From Pleurocapsa sp. CCALA 161 (GTDB taxonomy: Bacteria; Cyanobacteriota; Cyanobacteriia; Cyanobacteriales; Xenococcaceae), in the NCBI RefSeq assembly GCF_003003995.1, contig NZ_PVWF01000013.1:1-61143 (forward strand): 61,143 nucleotides of DNA, given 5' to 3'. Positions 35,075 to 45,400 of this stretch are shown piece after piece (position 1 is the first letter of the stretch; every line of letters starts with the position of its first letter). The notes beneath the pieces were generated by a model. That model had not been told where the DNA came from. It worked only from the letters and a program-made list of their open reading frames with translations, and did no database searches. The translations under genes and the position numbers were made by a program.

Positions 35075-36007
35075 TTAGTATTCTGAGCGGCGAATATTGA
35101 AACAACACCAATCCTTCCGCTTCCATAATGCTGCTACTGTCCATCCTTGTTGCTCGACAACATCGGCAATTTGATCGGCTTGTGTCAGAAGAATACCACT
35201 CAGAACTGCCCAGCTTTTGTCGTGGGTAATTTGATTAAACTGGGGGAATAATTCCACGATGGTATCAGCCAGAATATTACAAATGATGCCATCAAAAATT
35301 TCATTTTCGGCAATTAGCTTTTCAATGCTACCATCCCGCACAATAATACTATCTCGATTGATTCCATTTAATTGACAATTACTACGACAAGTTTTGGTAG
35401 CCAAGGCATCAGTATCTACGGCATAAACTTTTTTCGCGCCAAGCAAAACAGAGCCCAAAGACAAAATACCTGAACCACAACCGATATCGGCTATAGTTTG
35501 ATGTTTAGTATCTCCAGAGAGTCGCATCTCTAATGATTCTAGACATAGCTGTGTTGTCGGGTGAGTGCCTGTACCAAAGGCTGCTCCTGGATCGAGGCGT
35601 AAGATTAATCTGTCGCATTTTTCTGGAGGAGTTTCCCAAGCAGGATAAATTAAAAAGCGATCGCCAATTTCCATTGGCTGCCAATAGTCTTTCCAACCAC
35701 TTGCCCAATCTTCTTCATCAATTAATTGCCATTGAGCTTCAGGAACAGATACTTCCAATAATTTGGCATCTTGTTCTAACCAGAGAGAGAGCGCAGCCAA
35801 ATCTAACAACTGAGTGTCGATTTCAGGAATATAGCTTTTGATTAGAATCTGTTGATCACTAGACTCTGATTCTAAGCTTTGCTCATCATTTAAAACTTTG
35901 ACTTTGATCGCTGTCCCTGAACAGCCAAATTTTTCGAGTCGCCAAAAGACAGATTCTTCTAAAACTGGCTCGCATTTGACAATGATCTCCCACCAACGAT
36001 TAGACAT
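35075..36007 (-). CDS. prmA: ribosomal protein L11 methyltransferase
   Basis: A 310-residue SAM-dependent methyltransferase that trimethylates ribosomal protein L11. It has an N-terminal substrate-recognition domain beginning [16 protein letters not shown], then [17 protein letters not shown] near 142-158 and the SAM motif [12 protein letters not shown] near 174-185, and NILADTI near 245. These are family signatures. It lies downstream of serA on the same strand, but 525 bases apart, so a shared transcript is not assured. Confidence 0.95.
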   Translation of the reverse strand: MSNRWWEIIVKCEPVLEESVFWRLEKFGCSGTAIKVKVLNDEQSLESESSDQQILIKSYIPEIDTQLLDLAALSLWLEQDAKLLEVSVPEAQWQLIDEEDWASGWKDYWQPMEIGDRFLIYPAWETPPEKCDRLILRLDPGAAFGTGTHPTTQLCLESLEMRLSGDTKHQTIADIGCGSGILSLGSVLLGAKKVYAVDTDALATKTCRSNCQLNGINRDSIIVRDGSIEKLIAENEIFDGIICNILADTIVELFPQFNQITHDKSWAVLSGILLTQADQIADVVEQQGWTVAALWKRKDWCCFNIRRSEY

Positions 36008-36532
36008 GAATTTTATAGGTTGTGAGCTATATTAAAAATTATCTTAGTTGAACCGCAAGAACTTAATCTTAATCCACTGTTAAAGAAGATTGCATTACTT
36101 TTATGCCACAAATTTCTATAGTTTCAAGCTAAATGAGTTTATCTTGGAGTTTATTAAGAATAATACTTGAGACTACGATTATGACCAATACCAAATTAAT
36201 TATTTGGTCTAGGTTTGATTGTCTATTAAATAATCTGGGTTTAAAGTATATATCTTCCCTACTGTATGTCAAGATTTTAGCTTTATCTACTATTTGTTTG
36301 GTTCGTTAGTAATAGTTTTCCCAATAAGCTCAAAAAACTTAGCTTTCTAATTTATTTAAACGTTAATATGTTTGAACTTAAAAATTACTTGTAGTACAAA
36401 AACAAAGTTAGTGCAAAAATCCACCAACTTTGAATTTATCAACTAAGCATTTTGGCTTTAGTTCAAAGATATTCTACTTACTATTTGCAAGAAAGCACTA
36501 CCAGCAATATATTAGTTAGCAAACTGAAAGTT
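36008..36532. other. 525-base intergenic region between serA and prmA
   Basis: Very AT-rich, with no credible gene in any frame. It includes a perfect 7-base inverted repeat ACCAAAT/ATTTGGT with a five-base AT loop at 36190-36208. That stem is AT-rich and has no T-tract, so it is more likely an operator-like palindrome than a strong terminator. The region should hold the serA end and the prmA promoter. Confidence 0.45.
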
Positions 36533-38128
36533 TTAAATTGAGAGTTTAACCGTATAAGCATCTCTAATACCGTCAACTTTAATAATCTCTTGTAAGATTC
36601 CTTCTGGCAGAGGGTCATCTAAGCTTAAGACCATCACAGCTTCACCCCGAACAATTTTACGTCCTACCTGCATACTGGCAATATTGACGTTATAGCTACC
36701 TAACAAAGAGCCAATTTTACCGATAATTCCTGGCATATCTCGATGCAAGGTAAACAACATGTTGTCATTTGGGGGAACATTAATGGGAAACTCGTCTAAA
36801 TTAGTAATTCTAATTTCGCCTTCACTCAATAAAGCTCCTGTAACAGAGTGTTTACCGTTAGCTCCTTGAGCCTCAATGTGTAGTGACCCTCCAGAATAAT
36901 CACGGGTTGAAATATCTTTAGTTTCAATTACCCTAATACCTCGTTCTTGGGCTTCAATGGCTGCATTGACGTAATTGACCCGTTCTCTTAAAGCTTGAGA
37001 AAGTAATCCTTTTAAAGCAGCAACAATGATGGGCTGACTATCATTATTAGCTAACTCTCCCTGTAAACGGATATTTAACTCATCAATTCTACCTCCAGCC
37101 AGTTGACCAGCCATTGTACCTAATGTCTCTGCTAGTCTTAGATATGGTCTAAGTTTTTGCATAACATCTGGATTTAAACCAGGAATGTTAACCGCAGAAC
37201 GGGCAGGTAGCCCTAATAAAACATCTCTAATTTGCTCTGCCACGTCAACTGCCACATTTACCTGTGCTTCAGCCGTAGATGCTCCCAAATGGGGAGTTAA
37301 AACTAGATTAGAACCGACAGCTGTTAAAGGTGATTCTCCTAGAGGTTCGCCACTATAAACATCTAGTGCTGCACCACCAATTTTTTCGGCTTGAAGTGCT
37401 TCAGCTAAAGCTGCTTCATCAATAATACCGCCACGAGCGCAGTTAATAATTCTGACGTGGGGCTTCATTTTGGCGAGAGCTTCAGCGTTAATTAAATTAG
37501 CGGTTTCGGGAGTCTTAGGGATGTGTAGCGTAATATAATCTGACTCCCTAAATAATAAGTCTAGGTCTACCAGACTACAGCCTAATCTTTCTGCTCGTTC
37601 TGTAGACACAAAAGGATCGTATGCCAGCAACTTCATTTCCATTGCCCTAGCTACTTTAGCCACATGAGCGCCAATTTTGCCCAGACCAACAACACCCAAA
37701 GTTTTTTTGTATACTTCATTTCCCACAAACTTTTTCCGTTCCCACTTGCCGTTTTTGACGGATTGGTTAGCATCAGGAATCTGACGAGAAAGAGCGAGCA
37801 TCATTGCTAAAGCATGTTCTGCAGCAGCGATCGTGTTTCCCTCTGGAGAGTTGACCACGACAATACCATTGCGAGTAGCAGCCTTAACATCAATGTTATC
37901 TACGCCGACTCCTGCCCGTCCAATAATTTTTAGATTTTTCCCAGCCTCAATTACTTCTGCTGTAACTTGAGTACCCGATCGCAGCATTAAAGCATCATAC
38001 TCGGGAATTATTTTGATTAGCTCTTCTAAAGGCAGTTTGGTTTTTACATCTACCTCTGCTACTTGAGAGATGATATCAATACCAACTTGATCGATAGGAT
38101 CGGAAACGAGAACTTTTGCCATAGTCAT
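36533..38128 (-). CDS. serA: D-3-phosphoglycerate dehydrogenase
   Basis: First enzyme of serine synthesis, oxidising 3-phosphoglycerate with NAD+. At 531 residues it is the long type: substrate domain, NAD fold with VGLGKIGAHVAKVARAM, catalytic Arg in NCARGGI, Glu in DVYSGEP and His in LTPHLGAS, then an intervening domain and an ACT domain (MLFTLHRDMPGIIGKIGSLL) near residues 455-530. The ATG at 38128 and one two codons later (38122) are both possible. The ACT domain suggests serine feedback. Confidence 0.96.
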   Translation of the reverse strand: MTMAKVLVSDPIDQVGIDIISQVAEVDVKTKLPLEELIKIIPEYDALMLRSGTQVTAEVIEAGKNLKIIGRAGVGVDNIDVKAATRNGIVVVNSPEGNTIAAAEHALAMMLALSRQIPDANQSVKNGKWERKKFVGNEVYKKTLGVVGLGKIGAHVAKVARAMEMKLLAYDPFVSTERAERLGCSLVDLDLLFRESDYITLHIPKTPETANLINAEALAKMKPHVRIINCARGGIIDEAALAEALQAEKIGGAALDVYSGEPLGESPLTAVGSNLVLTPHLGASTAEAQVNVAVDVAEQIRDVLLGLPARSAVNIPGLNPDVMQKLRPYLRLAETLGTMAGQLAGGRIDELNIRLQGELANNDSQPIIVAALKGLLSQALRERVNYVNAAIEAQERGIRVIETKDISTRDYSGGSLHIEAQGANGKHSVTGALLSEGEIRITNLDEFPINVPPNDNMLFTLHRDMPGIIGKIGSLLGSYNVNIASMQVGRKIVRGEAVMVLSLDDPLPEGILQEIIKVDGIRDAYTVKLSI

Positions 38129-38407
38129 GAATTGTTGTCTAATTCCCTAGAATCTTGTAGTGGTGTTACCTATAAGCTCAGTCTTTCAACGGTAAACTCA
38201 GCGTATTTGCCAGTTTTCACCATGTTGTTATTTGCTTTAGGTTTAATGTCTGATATTAAGTGCAGTAGATTATTTTAAAGGGAAATGGAACTCTTATTAT
38301 TGATTCGTTAACAAGATTTTTAGTTTGTTAAAACTTGCTAATTTAGTTTACGGAATTTAGAGCAAAAGTTACATTTTTCTGACATTTCTCTTGTTCGTTA
38401 GTTTTAT

Positions 38408-40048
38408 TTAGACTTCATTGGGTAATTGTCTCGCTAATGCTTCAATTGTCTGACGTACCCCAACCAGAATTTTTTTCCACCACAAGAATTTGCCTGAAGT
38501 CGATTTTGGCTCTGATGAATTACCATTATACTGGTTGGTAGGGACAGCGATCGCGACCTTGTCAGGTTCGACAACTTCGACCGACTCCGAGGGAGGAATG
38601 ATAATCTCAACTATTGGTGGGGACTCTTTGGGAGCTGACTCGGTAATTACGATCTTACTGGCGGTAGGCTTTGATTCAAGCTTAATAGCAGCAGTTTTTG
38701 GATCAGCTGGGGAATTGGAAAATGCTAATGAATCGCTGTCAGTTTTATTATTAACGGCAGGATCAATATTTTCTCCATTTTTGTCTGTGGGTTCTATTTT
38801 TACCTCAGATACTTTATTTGCTTTATTTACTTCATTTGAAACTATAGTCTGAGGATTGCTGGGTTGCCTCAAAGCAGATTTTCCTGCTGAAGTTTTTTCT
38901 TTTTGGGGAATAGTAATTGCTAATTTTTCTGACTGATTATCTTGATTAGTAGTTACAGAATCAGCCGAGGGTAATTGTTGAGGAATGGGTTCTAACTCCT
39001 TAAGGGGAGTAATTTTAGGTTTAGTATTCTCTTCAGTCTTTTTTTCATGATCTTCAAAATCAATAATTTCTGGAGTTTCTGACGGCTGGAGGTAATAACT
39101 CTGCTTCACTATCGATTGAGCATCATCAAAAGTTATTTTATTGGTGATTAATTTGGCTAGGTTATCTTGCTGTTGTGGATCATAAGTAAATACCCTGACA
39201 GTATTATTAAAAGTATTTTCGATGGTATTGCCAAACTTATCTATTAGCTCTAGTTGAACCCAATTTTCTCCTGGTTCAAATCCAGTTAAATAGTATGGCT
39301 GCCAATCTTCAATGATAAAACTCGTCCCATTAATGGTTGCTTTAACCAGCAATTTTTGCTCGTCGGGATTATTTTTAGCGATCGCCTTTGGGCTGGCGAA
39401 GCCAATCGCCGAGTCATCTTGATGAAGATAAAAATCCAGTAGCACTGGTTCTGCACCATAAGTTCCTGTCGGACTACTGTAGGTTAACAGTGGCAGGTTA
39501 GAATTAGGACGATTAGTATTAGTCTGAGTTAATACGTTAAACGTAGTTTGAGCATAGGCTTCCTCATTTTTAAAACTCTCTCCCCAAGGACTTACGGCAA
39601 ATACTCTGATGGTGTGAGTTCCTGGAGCAAGATTTTTGATGATTATTGGTTCATCCAAACTATAAATTGACTGAAATGGTTCGTTATCAACGATCAAATT
39701 TAAATGATTCCCCAGATGAAGTCGATCATCTTGAAATATAGGCAGATCTTCTACTGTTAATTTGATGACAACATCCGTTTGGTTTAAGGTTTTGTCTGCT
39801 TGAGGAGCAGCAATTTTTACCTGTGGACTGTATTGTTTAAGTTCTTGATGTAACTCTTGGATGATTTGTGGTGATGCTACTTCAGCTAAATTGCTATTGG
39901 TATTGGCTGAGTCAATAGTTTGAACAGAGCGATCCCGCACCGTGGGCGAAGCCCAATCGCCAATTGCAGAATTGTCCAACTTAAGCTGTGAGCAACTAAG
40001 CAAACAATTAAGCACCAAGATCGAGATGATTGTCCTAACAGTTTTCAT
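38408..40048 (-). CDS. large predicted lipoprotein of unknown function
   Basis: About 546 residues from the ATG at 40048; the frame runs back to a TTG at 40075. A lipoprotein signal ends in LLSC (Cys near residue 19). Residues 60-320 are beta-rich and immunoglobulin-like (NLAPGTHTIRVFAVSPWG, FEPGENWVQLELID), like domains binding other envelope components. Residues 320-520 are a low-complexity Glu/Lys/Ser/Pro stretch. The C-terminal 25 residues are basic/aromatic (FLWWKKILVGVRQTIEALAR). Two HIP1-flanked repeats lie in its frame. It is divergent from psaA. Confidence 0.65.
   Translation of the reverse strand: MKTVRTIISILVLNCLLSCSQLKLDNSAIGDWASPTVRDRSVQTIDSANTNSNLAEVASPQIIQELHQELKQYSPQVKIAAPQADKTLNQTDVVIKLTVEDLPIFQDDRLHLGNHLNLIVDNEPFQSIYSLDEPIIIKNLAPGTHTIRVFAVSPWGESFKNEEAYAQTTFNVLTQTNTNRPNSNLPLLTYSSPTGTYGAEPVLLDFYLHQDDSAIGFASPKAIAKNNPDEQKLLVKATINGTSFIIEDWQPYYLTGFEPGENWVQLELIDKFGNTIENTFNNTVRVFTYDPQQQDNLAKLITNKITFDDAQSIVKQSYYLQPSETPEIIDFEDHEKKTEENTKPKITPLKELEPIPQQLPSADSVTTNQDNQSEKLAITIPQKEKTSAGKSALRQPSNPQTIVSNEVNKANKVSEVKIEPTDKNGENIDPAVNNKTDSDSLAFSNSPADPKTAAIKLESKPTASKIVITESAPKESPPIVEIIIPPSESVEVVEPDKVAIAVPTNQYNGNSSEPKSTSGKFLWWKKILVGVRQTIEALARQLPNEV
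39378..39410. repeat. HIP1-flanked repeat in coding frame, copy 3
   Basis: A 33-base element from GCGATCGCC to CAATCGCC with a GGCGAAGCC core, lying inside the lipoprotein gene and read there as part of IGFASPKAIAKN. The same family as copies at 2651, 30704, 39929 and 42815. Confidence 0.55.
39929..39961. repeat. HIP1-flanked repeat in coding frame, copy 4
   Basis: A 33-base element GCGATCCCGC...CAATCGCC with a GGGCGAAGCCC core hairpin, inside the lipoprotein gene and read there as IGDWASPTVRDRS. It shares the frame and the WASP/FASP peptide idea with copy 3. Confidence 0.55.
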
Positions 40049-40483
40049 GAAAATATCTACCGATAAAATTACCAATAATCAAGCTGGTTGTTTCTGAACT
40101 GAGCCGAATAATCTTTATCCTCTTAATAAATTAAATCAGGATCTAGAGAATTTAGACTCGATGATTCATATTGTCTTTTGTAAAGATAGGTTTTGTTTTG
40201 TATACTTTTACCGAAAAACAGTGGCGGTGGAAACCCTTTTAAACCAATAATCACGCCCATTTAAAATTTTGTTAAGCTTTACTAGGTTTGCTGAGTTCTG
40301 AGTCATATGATCATATACAGTAATGCCTGTAGCTTGAAATAAAAAACCTATTAAGGGAGAGCAAGCTAAGGTTATATAAAAAGCAGTGATTTTTTTGATC
40401 TCTCTTTTTACATAATAAAAAACCTGTTCTTCAGAATAGGAAAATCTAAATCTAAAATCTATTGCCCTGAGAGGAGAATCCTC
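40049..40483. other. psaA upstream region
   Basis: 435 bases between the lipoprotein gene start and psaA, AT-rich and without a credible gene. It must contain the promoters of both divergent units. A long leader for psaA with light-response elements is expected from the family. A strong Shine-Dalgarno (GAGAGGAG) lies 7 bases before the psaA ATG. Confidence 0.5.
40408..40425 (+). promoter_or_regulatory. possible HLR1-like half-site upstream of psaA
   Basis: TTTACATAATAAAAAACC resembles one good half (TTTACA) of the RpaB-binding HLR1 consensus, (G/T)TTACA(T/A)(T/A) as a direct repeat with a two-base gap, but the second half is poor. RpaB-type sites are known upstream of photosystem I genes; here it is a weak sequence match only. 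Confidence 0.25.
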
Positions 40484-42745
40484 ATGACAATTAGTCCTCA
40501 AAAAGACGAGGCGAAAGTCAAGGTAACAGTTGATGTAGATCCAGTCCCAACTTCTTTCGAGAAATGGGGCAAGCCAGGTCACTTTGACCGAACTTTAGCC
40601 AGAGGTCCTAAAACAACCGCTTGGATTTGGAATCTTCACGCTGATGCTCATGATTTTGACAGTCATACCAGTGACTTAGAAGATATTTCGCGAAAAATAT
40701 TCAGCGCTCATTTTGGTCATTTAGCAGTGGTTTTCGTTTGGCTAAGTGGAATGTATTTCCACGGAGCTCGCTTTTCCAACTATGAAGCTTGGTTAACCGA
40801 TCCTACTGTAATCAAACCTAGCGCCCAGGTAGTTTGGCCCATTGTTGGGCAAGATATCCTTAATGCTGATGTTGGTGGTGGTTTCCACGGAATTCAAATC
40901 ACATCAGGTTTCTTTTATCTTTGGAGAGCTTCTGGATTTACTAATAGCTTTCAGTTGTACTGCACAGCTATTGGTGGGTTAGTTATGGCAGCTTTGATGA
41001 TCTTTGCTGGCTGGTTTCACTACCACAAAAGAGCTCCTAAGCTAGAGTGGTTTCAAAATGTGGAATCAATGATGAACCACCATTTAGCTGGTTTATTAGG
41101 CTTAGGCTGTCTTGGCTGGGCTGGTCATCAGATCCACGTATCTCTGCCAATCAACAAAATGTTGGATGCAGGAGTGGCAGCAGCAGATATTCCTCTGCCA
41201 CACGAGTTCATCTTGAATAGAGATTTGATGACGGAATTATACCCAAGTTTTGCAGAAGGGCTTCGACCTTTCTTCACCCTAAACTGGGGCGTATATTCTG
41301 ACTTTTTAACTTTTAAAGGTGGTTTGAACCCCGTAACTGGTGGCTTGTGGTTATCTGATACAGCACATCATCACTTGGCTCTTGCCGTACTGTTTATTAT
41401 TGCTGGTCATATGTACCGTACCAATTTTGGTATTGGTCACAGTATGAAAGAAATTTTAGACGGTCACAAAGGCGATCCTCTGTTGTTTGGTGGAGAAGGT
41501 CACAGAGGTCTATATGAGATCTTGACAACTTCTTGGCATGCTCAATTGGCAGTTAACTTAGCCATGCTTGGTTCTCTGACAATTATCGTGGCACAGCATA
41601 TGTACGCCATGCCTCCATATCCTTACATGGCGATCGACTATGCGACTCAAATATCGCTCTTTACCCATCACATGTGGATTGGTGCCTTCTTAATAGTTGG
41701 TGCAGGAGCGCACGCCGCGATCTATATGGTGCGTGACTATGATCCAGCTAAGAATGTAAATAACGTGGTTGACCGCGTACTTCGTGTTCGCGACGCAATT
41801 ATTTCACACCTTAACTGGGTATGTATCTTCCTCGGCTTCCATAGCTTTGGTTTATACATTCATAACGACACCATGAGAGCTTTGGGTCGTCCCCAAGACA
41901 TGTTCTCGGATACGGCGATTCAACTCCAGCCAATCTTTGCTCAGTGGGTGCAAAACATACATACTTTGGCACCAGGAACTACTGCTCCTACAGCGATCGA
42001 GCCAGTAAGCTATGCTTTTGGCGGTGGTATCGTAGCGGTTGGTGGCAAGGTGGCAATGATGCCTATTGCTCTAGGTACGGCTGACTTTATGGTTCACCAT
42101 ATTCACGCTTTTACTATCCATGTAACGGCTCTAATTCTTTTGAAAGGTGTTCTCTACGCTCGTAGCTCTCGCCTGATTCCAGATAAAGCCAATCTAGGTT
42201 TCCGCTTCCCTTGTGACGGTCCTGGTCGTGGTGGTACTTGCCAAGTATCAGCTTGGGATCATGTGTTCTTAGGCTTATTCTGGATGTACAACTCGATTTC
42301 TGTGGTAATTTTCCACTTTAGTTGGAAAATGCAGTCAGATGTTTGGGGAACGGTATCTCCTGACGGTACGGTATCTCACATTACCGCTGGTAATTTTGCT
42401 CAAAGTGCTATTTGTATCAACGGTTGGCTGCGTGACTTCTTGTGGGCGCAAGCTTCCCAAGTTATTAATAGCTACGGCTCGGCTCTATCTGCTTATGGCA
42501 TCATGTTCCTGGCAGGTCACTTCGTGTTTGCCTTCAGCTTAATGTTCCTCTTTAGTGGACGTGGCTACTGGCAAGAATTGATTGAGTCTATTGTTTGGGC
42601 GCACAACAAACTGAAAGTAGCTCCAGCTATTCAACCTCGCGCTTTGAGTATTACTCAAGGTCGTGCAGTAGGTGTAGCTCACTATTTATTAGGAGGAATT
42701 GTTACTACATGGGCATTCTTCTTAGCTAGAACGCTATCGTTGTAG
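40484..42745 (+). CDS. psaA: photosystem I P700 chlorophyll a apoprotein A1
   Basis: The larger core subunit of photosystem I, binding the P700 pair, the electron-transfer cofactors and many antenna chlorophylls in the thylakoid membrane. The 753 residues begin as typical PsaA and carry the FX cluster loop [15 protein letters not shown], the [15 protein letters not shown] and [12 protein letters not shown] stretches, and the conserved C-terminal half. A loop reading [19 protein letters not shown] is about three residues longer than in the usual KGPFTGEGH form. Shine-Dalgarno GAGAGGAG precedes it. psaB follows after 317 bases. Confidence 0.99.
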   Translation: MTISPQKDEAKVKVTVDVDPVPTSFEKWGKPGHFDRTLARGPKTTAWIWNLHADAHDFDSHTSDLEDISRKIFSAHFGHLAVVFVWLSGMYFHGARFSNYEAWLTDPTVIKPSAQVVWPIVGQDILNADVGGGFHGIQITSGFFYLWRASGFTNSFQLYCTAIGGLVMAALMIFAGWFHYHKRAPKLEWFQNVESMMNHHLAGLLGLGCLGWAGHQIHVSLPINKMLDAGVAAADIPLPHEFILNRDLMTELYPSFAEGLRPFFTLNWGVYSDFLTFKGGLNPVTGGLWLSDTAHHHLALAVLFIIAGHMYRTNFGIGHSMKEILDGHKGDPLLFGGEGHRGLYEILTTSWHAQLAVNLAMLGSLTIIVAQHMYAMPPYPYMAIDYATQISLFTHHMWIGAFLIVGAGAHAAIYMVRDYDPAKNVNNVVDRVLRVRDAIISHLNWVCIFLGFHSFGLYIHNDTMRALGRPQDMFSDTAIQLQPIFAQWVQNIHTLAPGTTAPTAIEPVSYAFGGGIVAVGGKVAMMPIALGTADFMVHHIHAFTIHVTALILLKGVLYARSSRLIPDKANLGFRFPCDGPGRGGTCQVSAWDHVFLGLFWMYNSISVVIFHFSWKMQSDVWGTVSPDGTVSHITAGNFAQSAICINGWLRDFLWAQASQVINSYGSALSAYGIMFLAGHFVFAFSLMFLFSGRGYWQELIESIVWAHNKLKVAPAIQPRALSITQGRAVGVAHYLLGGIVTTWAFFLARTLSL

Positions 42746-43062
42746 CTGTTTCCAAAGCAAAGTCAATCTTTCAAGATAGTTCAGTCTGTCTTGTGAGATT
42801 GGCAAAGCTAAATCGCGATCTTACGCTTCGGCTGAGAAATAATCGCAATCAACAAATTCAACGGTAGTTAAACTAAAATTTAAATATTTAAATTTAGATA
42901 TTTAGATTTAAAGCTTCAGCAACCGTGTTTTAACAAAACTACTATCTAGCAATATTTAACAATAATAAATATTGACGGTAGTAACTAAAAGCCAGAAATG
43001 AGTAGCAAATAGTTATATTTAGCTCATTTTCAACCTTTACAGGAGAATTCTACCCATAACTT
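42746..43062. other. psaA-psaB intergenic region
   Basis: 317 bases with no gene. It contains the HIP1-type repeat at 42815, an AT-only 18-base palindrome AATTTAAATATTTAAATT at 42877-42894 followed by related ATTTAGATATTTAGATTT, and an AGGAGA Shine-Dalgarno (43040-43045) placed about 17 bases before the psaB ATG. psaA and psaB may share a transcript, with processing or internal initiation possible here. Confidence 0.5.
42815..42846. repeat. HIP1-type hairpin repeat, copy 5
   Basis: A 32-base element from GCGATC to AATCGC with an ACGCTTCGGC core, located between psaA and psaB, related to the copies at 2651, 30704, 39378 and 39929. Confidence 0.45.
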
Positions 43063-45261
43063 ATGGCAACTAAATTTCCCAAATTTAGCCAGGATCTCGC
43101 CCAAGACCCGACCACTCGTCGGATCTGGTATGGAATTGCCACTGCTCATGACTTTGAGCTGCATGATGGTATGACTGAGGAAAATCTTTACCAAAAGATT
43201 TTTGCCTCCCACTTTGGTCATATTGCCATTATCTTCTTGTGGACTTCCGGTACTCTGTTCCATGTAGCTTGGCAAGGTAACTTTGAACAGTGGATTAAAG
43301 ATCCTTTAAACACAAGTCCCATCGCTCATGCGATTTGGGATCCTCACTTTGGCTCAGGAGCAATCGATGCATTTACTCAAGGTGGAGCTTCTAACCCAGT
43401 AAACATTGCCTACTCTGGGGTTTACCACTGGTTTTACACTATTGGTATGACTAGTAACCAGGAATTATATCAAGGGTCGATCTTCTTATTGCTCTTGTCT
43501 TCTGTTTTCTTGTTTGCTGGTTGGCTACATTTACAGCCAAAATTCCGTCCTAGCTTGGCATGGTTCAAAAATGCTGAGTCTCGCCTCAATCACCACTTAG
43601 CTGGTTTGTTTGGGGTAAGTTCTTTGGCTTGGACTGGACACCTAGTTCACGTTGCTATTCCCGAATCTCGCGGACAGCATGTGGGTTGGGATAACTTCCT
43701 TTCTACTCCTCCTCATCCCGCTGGTTTAGGACCGTTTTTTAGTCTGAACTGGGGTGTATATGCTCAGAACCCTGACACTGCTGGCCATGTGTTTGGAACT
43801 TCTGAAGGAGCAGGAACAGCTATCTTAACTTTCTTAGGTGGTTTTCATCCCCAAACCGAGTCTCTTTGGTTGACAGATATTGCTCATCACCACTTGGCGA
43901 TCGCAGTTATCTTTATCATTGCTGGACATATGTACCGTACTAATTTCGGTATTGGTCATAGCATTAGAGAGATTCTGGACACTCATAAGCCTCCTCAAGG
44001 CGGTTTGGGGGAAGGACACAAAGGAATGTATGACACTTTGAATAACTCCCTTCACTTCCAGTTAGCGTTGGCTCTGGCTAGTTTAGGTACGGTTACTTCC
44101 TTGGTGGCACAACACATGTATTCTTTGCCCTCCTATGCATTTATTGCGAGGGACTATACAACTCAAGCAGCTTTATATACTCACCATCAATATATTGCTG
44201 GATTCTTGATGGTTGGTGCGTTTGCTCACGGTGCGATCTTTTTAGTTAGAGATTACGATCCCGAAGCCAACAAAAACAATGTACTTTCGAGAGTTTTGCA
44301 GCACAAAGAAGCGATTATATCTCACTTAAGTTGGGTATCCCTCTTCCTTGGCTTCCATACTTTGAGTTTGTACGTACACAATGACGTAGTAGTAGCCTTT
44401 GGTACTCCAGAAAAGCAAATTTTGATCGAGCCTGTGTTTGCACAGTTTGTTCAAGCCGCCTCTGGAAAAGCTCTCTATGGCTTTGATGTTTTGCTTTCTA
44501 ACCCTGATAGTATTACCCAAACTGGTGCAGCTTGGCTACCTGGCTGGCTAGATGCGATTAATAGCGGCACAAACTCTTTGTTCCTCACCATTGGACCTGG
44601 AGATTTCTTGGTTCACCATGCGATCGCTTTAGGGTTACACACCACAGTTTTAATCTTGGTCAAAGGTGCTTTAGATGCCCGTGGATCCAAGCTAATGCCA
44701 GACAAGAAAGACTTCGGTTTTGCTTTCCCTTGTGATGGTCCTGGTCGTGGCGGTACTTGTGATATCTCAGCGTGGGATTCCTTCTACCTAGCGATGTTCT
44801 GGATGCTTAATACCTTGGGCTGGTTAACCTTCTACTGGCATTGGAAACACCTTGGTGTTTGGCAGGGTAACGTGGCTCAGTTCAATGAAAACTCTACTTA
44901 CCTAATGGGTTGGTTCCGTGATTATCTCTGGGCAAATTCTGCTCAATTGATTAACGGCTATAACCCTTATGGTGTTAATAACCTTTCTGTTTGGGCTTGG
45001 ATGTTCCTCTTTGGACACCTAGTTTGGGCAACTGGTTTCATGTTCCTCATCTCTTGGCGTGGTTACTGGCAAGAGTTGATCGAAACTATTGTTTGGGCGC
45101 ATGAACGTACTCCTCTAGCTAACCTAGTTCGCTGGAAAGACAAGCCAGTTGCTATGTCCATTGTTCAAGGTCGTGTAGTTGGTCTGGCTCACTTTACAGT
45201 GGGTTACATCCTGACCTATGCCGCCTTCCTAATTGCTTCGACTGCTGGTAAATTTGGTTAA
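43063..45261 (+). CDS. psaB: photosystem I P700 chlorophyll a apoprotein A2
   Basis: The second core subunit of photosystem I, partnering PsaA. The 732-residue protein has the typical start ([21 protein letters not shown]), the FX loop [31 protein letters not shown] near the P700/cofactor region and the C-terminal half [18 protein letters not shown]. It lies 317 bases after psaA on the same strand. A strong terminator follows 37 bases after the stop. Confidence 0.99.
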   Translation: MATKFPKFSQDLAQDPTTRRIWYGIATAHDFELHDGMTEENLYQKIFASHFGHIAIIFLWTSGTLFHVAWQGNFEQWIKDPLNTSPIAHAIWDPHFGSGAIDAFTQGGASNPVNIAYSGVYHWFYTIGMTSNQELYQGSIFLLLLSSVFLFAGWLHLQPKFRPSLAWFKNAESRLNHHLAGLFGVSSLAWTGHLVHVAIPESRGQHVGWDNFLSTPPHPAGLGPFFSLNWGVYAQNPDTAGHVFGTSEGAGTAILTFLGGFHPQTESLWLTDIAHHHLAIAVIFIIAGHMYRTNFGIGHSIREILDTHKPPQGGLGEGHKGMYDTLNNSLHFQLALALASLGTVTSLVAQHMYSLPSYAFIARDYTTQAALYTHHQYIAGFLMVGAFAHGAIFLVRDYDPEANKNNVLSRVLQHKEAIISHLSWVSLFLGFHTLSLYVHNDVVVAFGTPEKQILIEPVFAQFVQAASGKALYGFDVLLSNPDSITQTGAAWLPGWLDAINSGTNSLFLTIGPGDFLVHHAIALGLHTTVLILVKGALDARGSKLMPDKKDFGFAFPCDGPGRGGTCDISAWDSFYLAMFWMLNTLGWLTFYWHWKHLGVWQGNVAQFNENSTYLMGWFRDYLWANSAQLINGYNPYGVNNLSVWAWMFLFGHLVWATGFMFLISWRGYWQELIETIVWAHERTPLANLVRWKDKPVAMSIVQGRVVGLAHFTVGYILTYAAFLIASTAGKFG

Positions 45262-45298
45262 ACATAACTAAGATTTGCTAGTTAAAAAAGTAATCTTT

Positions 45299-45326
45299 CC
45301 CTCATCCTTACGATGAGGGATTTTTT
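45299..45326 (+). terminator. psaAB terminator
   Basis: CCCTCATC/GATGAGGG stem with a five-base loop followed by ATTTTTT. It is a strong factor-independent terminator 37 bases after the psaB stop. Confidence 0.93.
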
Positions 45327-45349
45327 CTGAATATTCAGAAAATCAACAT

Positions 45350-45379
45350 AAAAATTCCTCTGCTAAAATCAGGCAGAGG
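45350..45379 (-). terminator. terminator of the universal stress protein gene
   Basis: On the minus strand CCTCTGC/GCAGAGG with a nine-base loop is followed by AATTTTTAT, 21 bases after the stop of the usp gene that converges on psaB. Confidence 0.85.
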
Positions 45380-45400
45380 ATCAAAAAATAAAGCGCAATC

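Noticed and set aside
40208-40582. 124-codon minus-strand frame across the psaA start
   Set aside because: It overlaps the psaA promoter and first 100 bases, has no family resemblance and no ribosome site; a chance frame.
40484-45261. psaA/psaB considered as far-red (FaRLiP) paralogues
   Set aside because: No other far-red cluster genes are near, and the sequences read as the standard core subunits apart from one loop.
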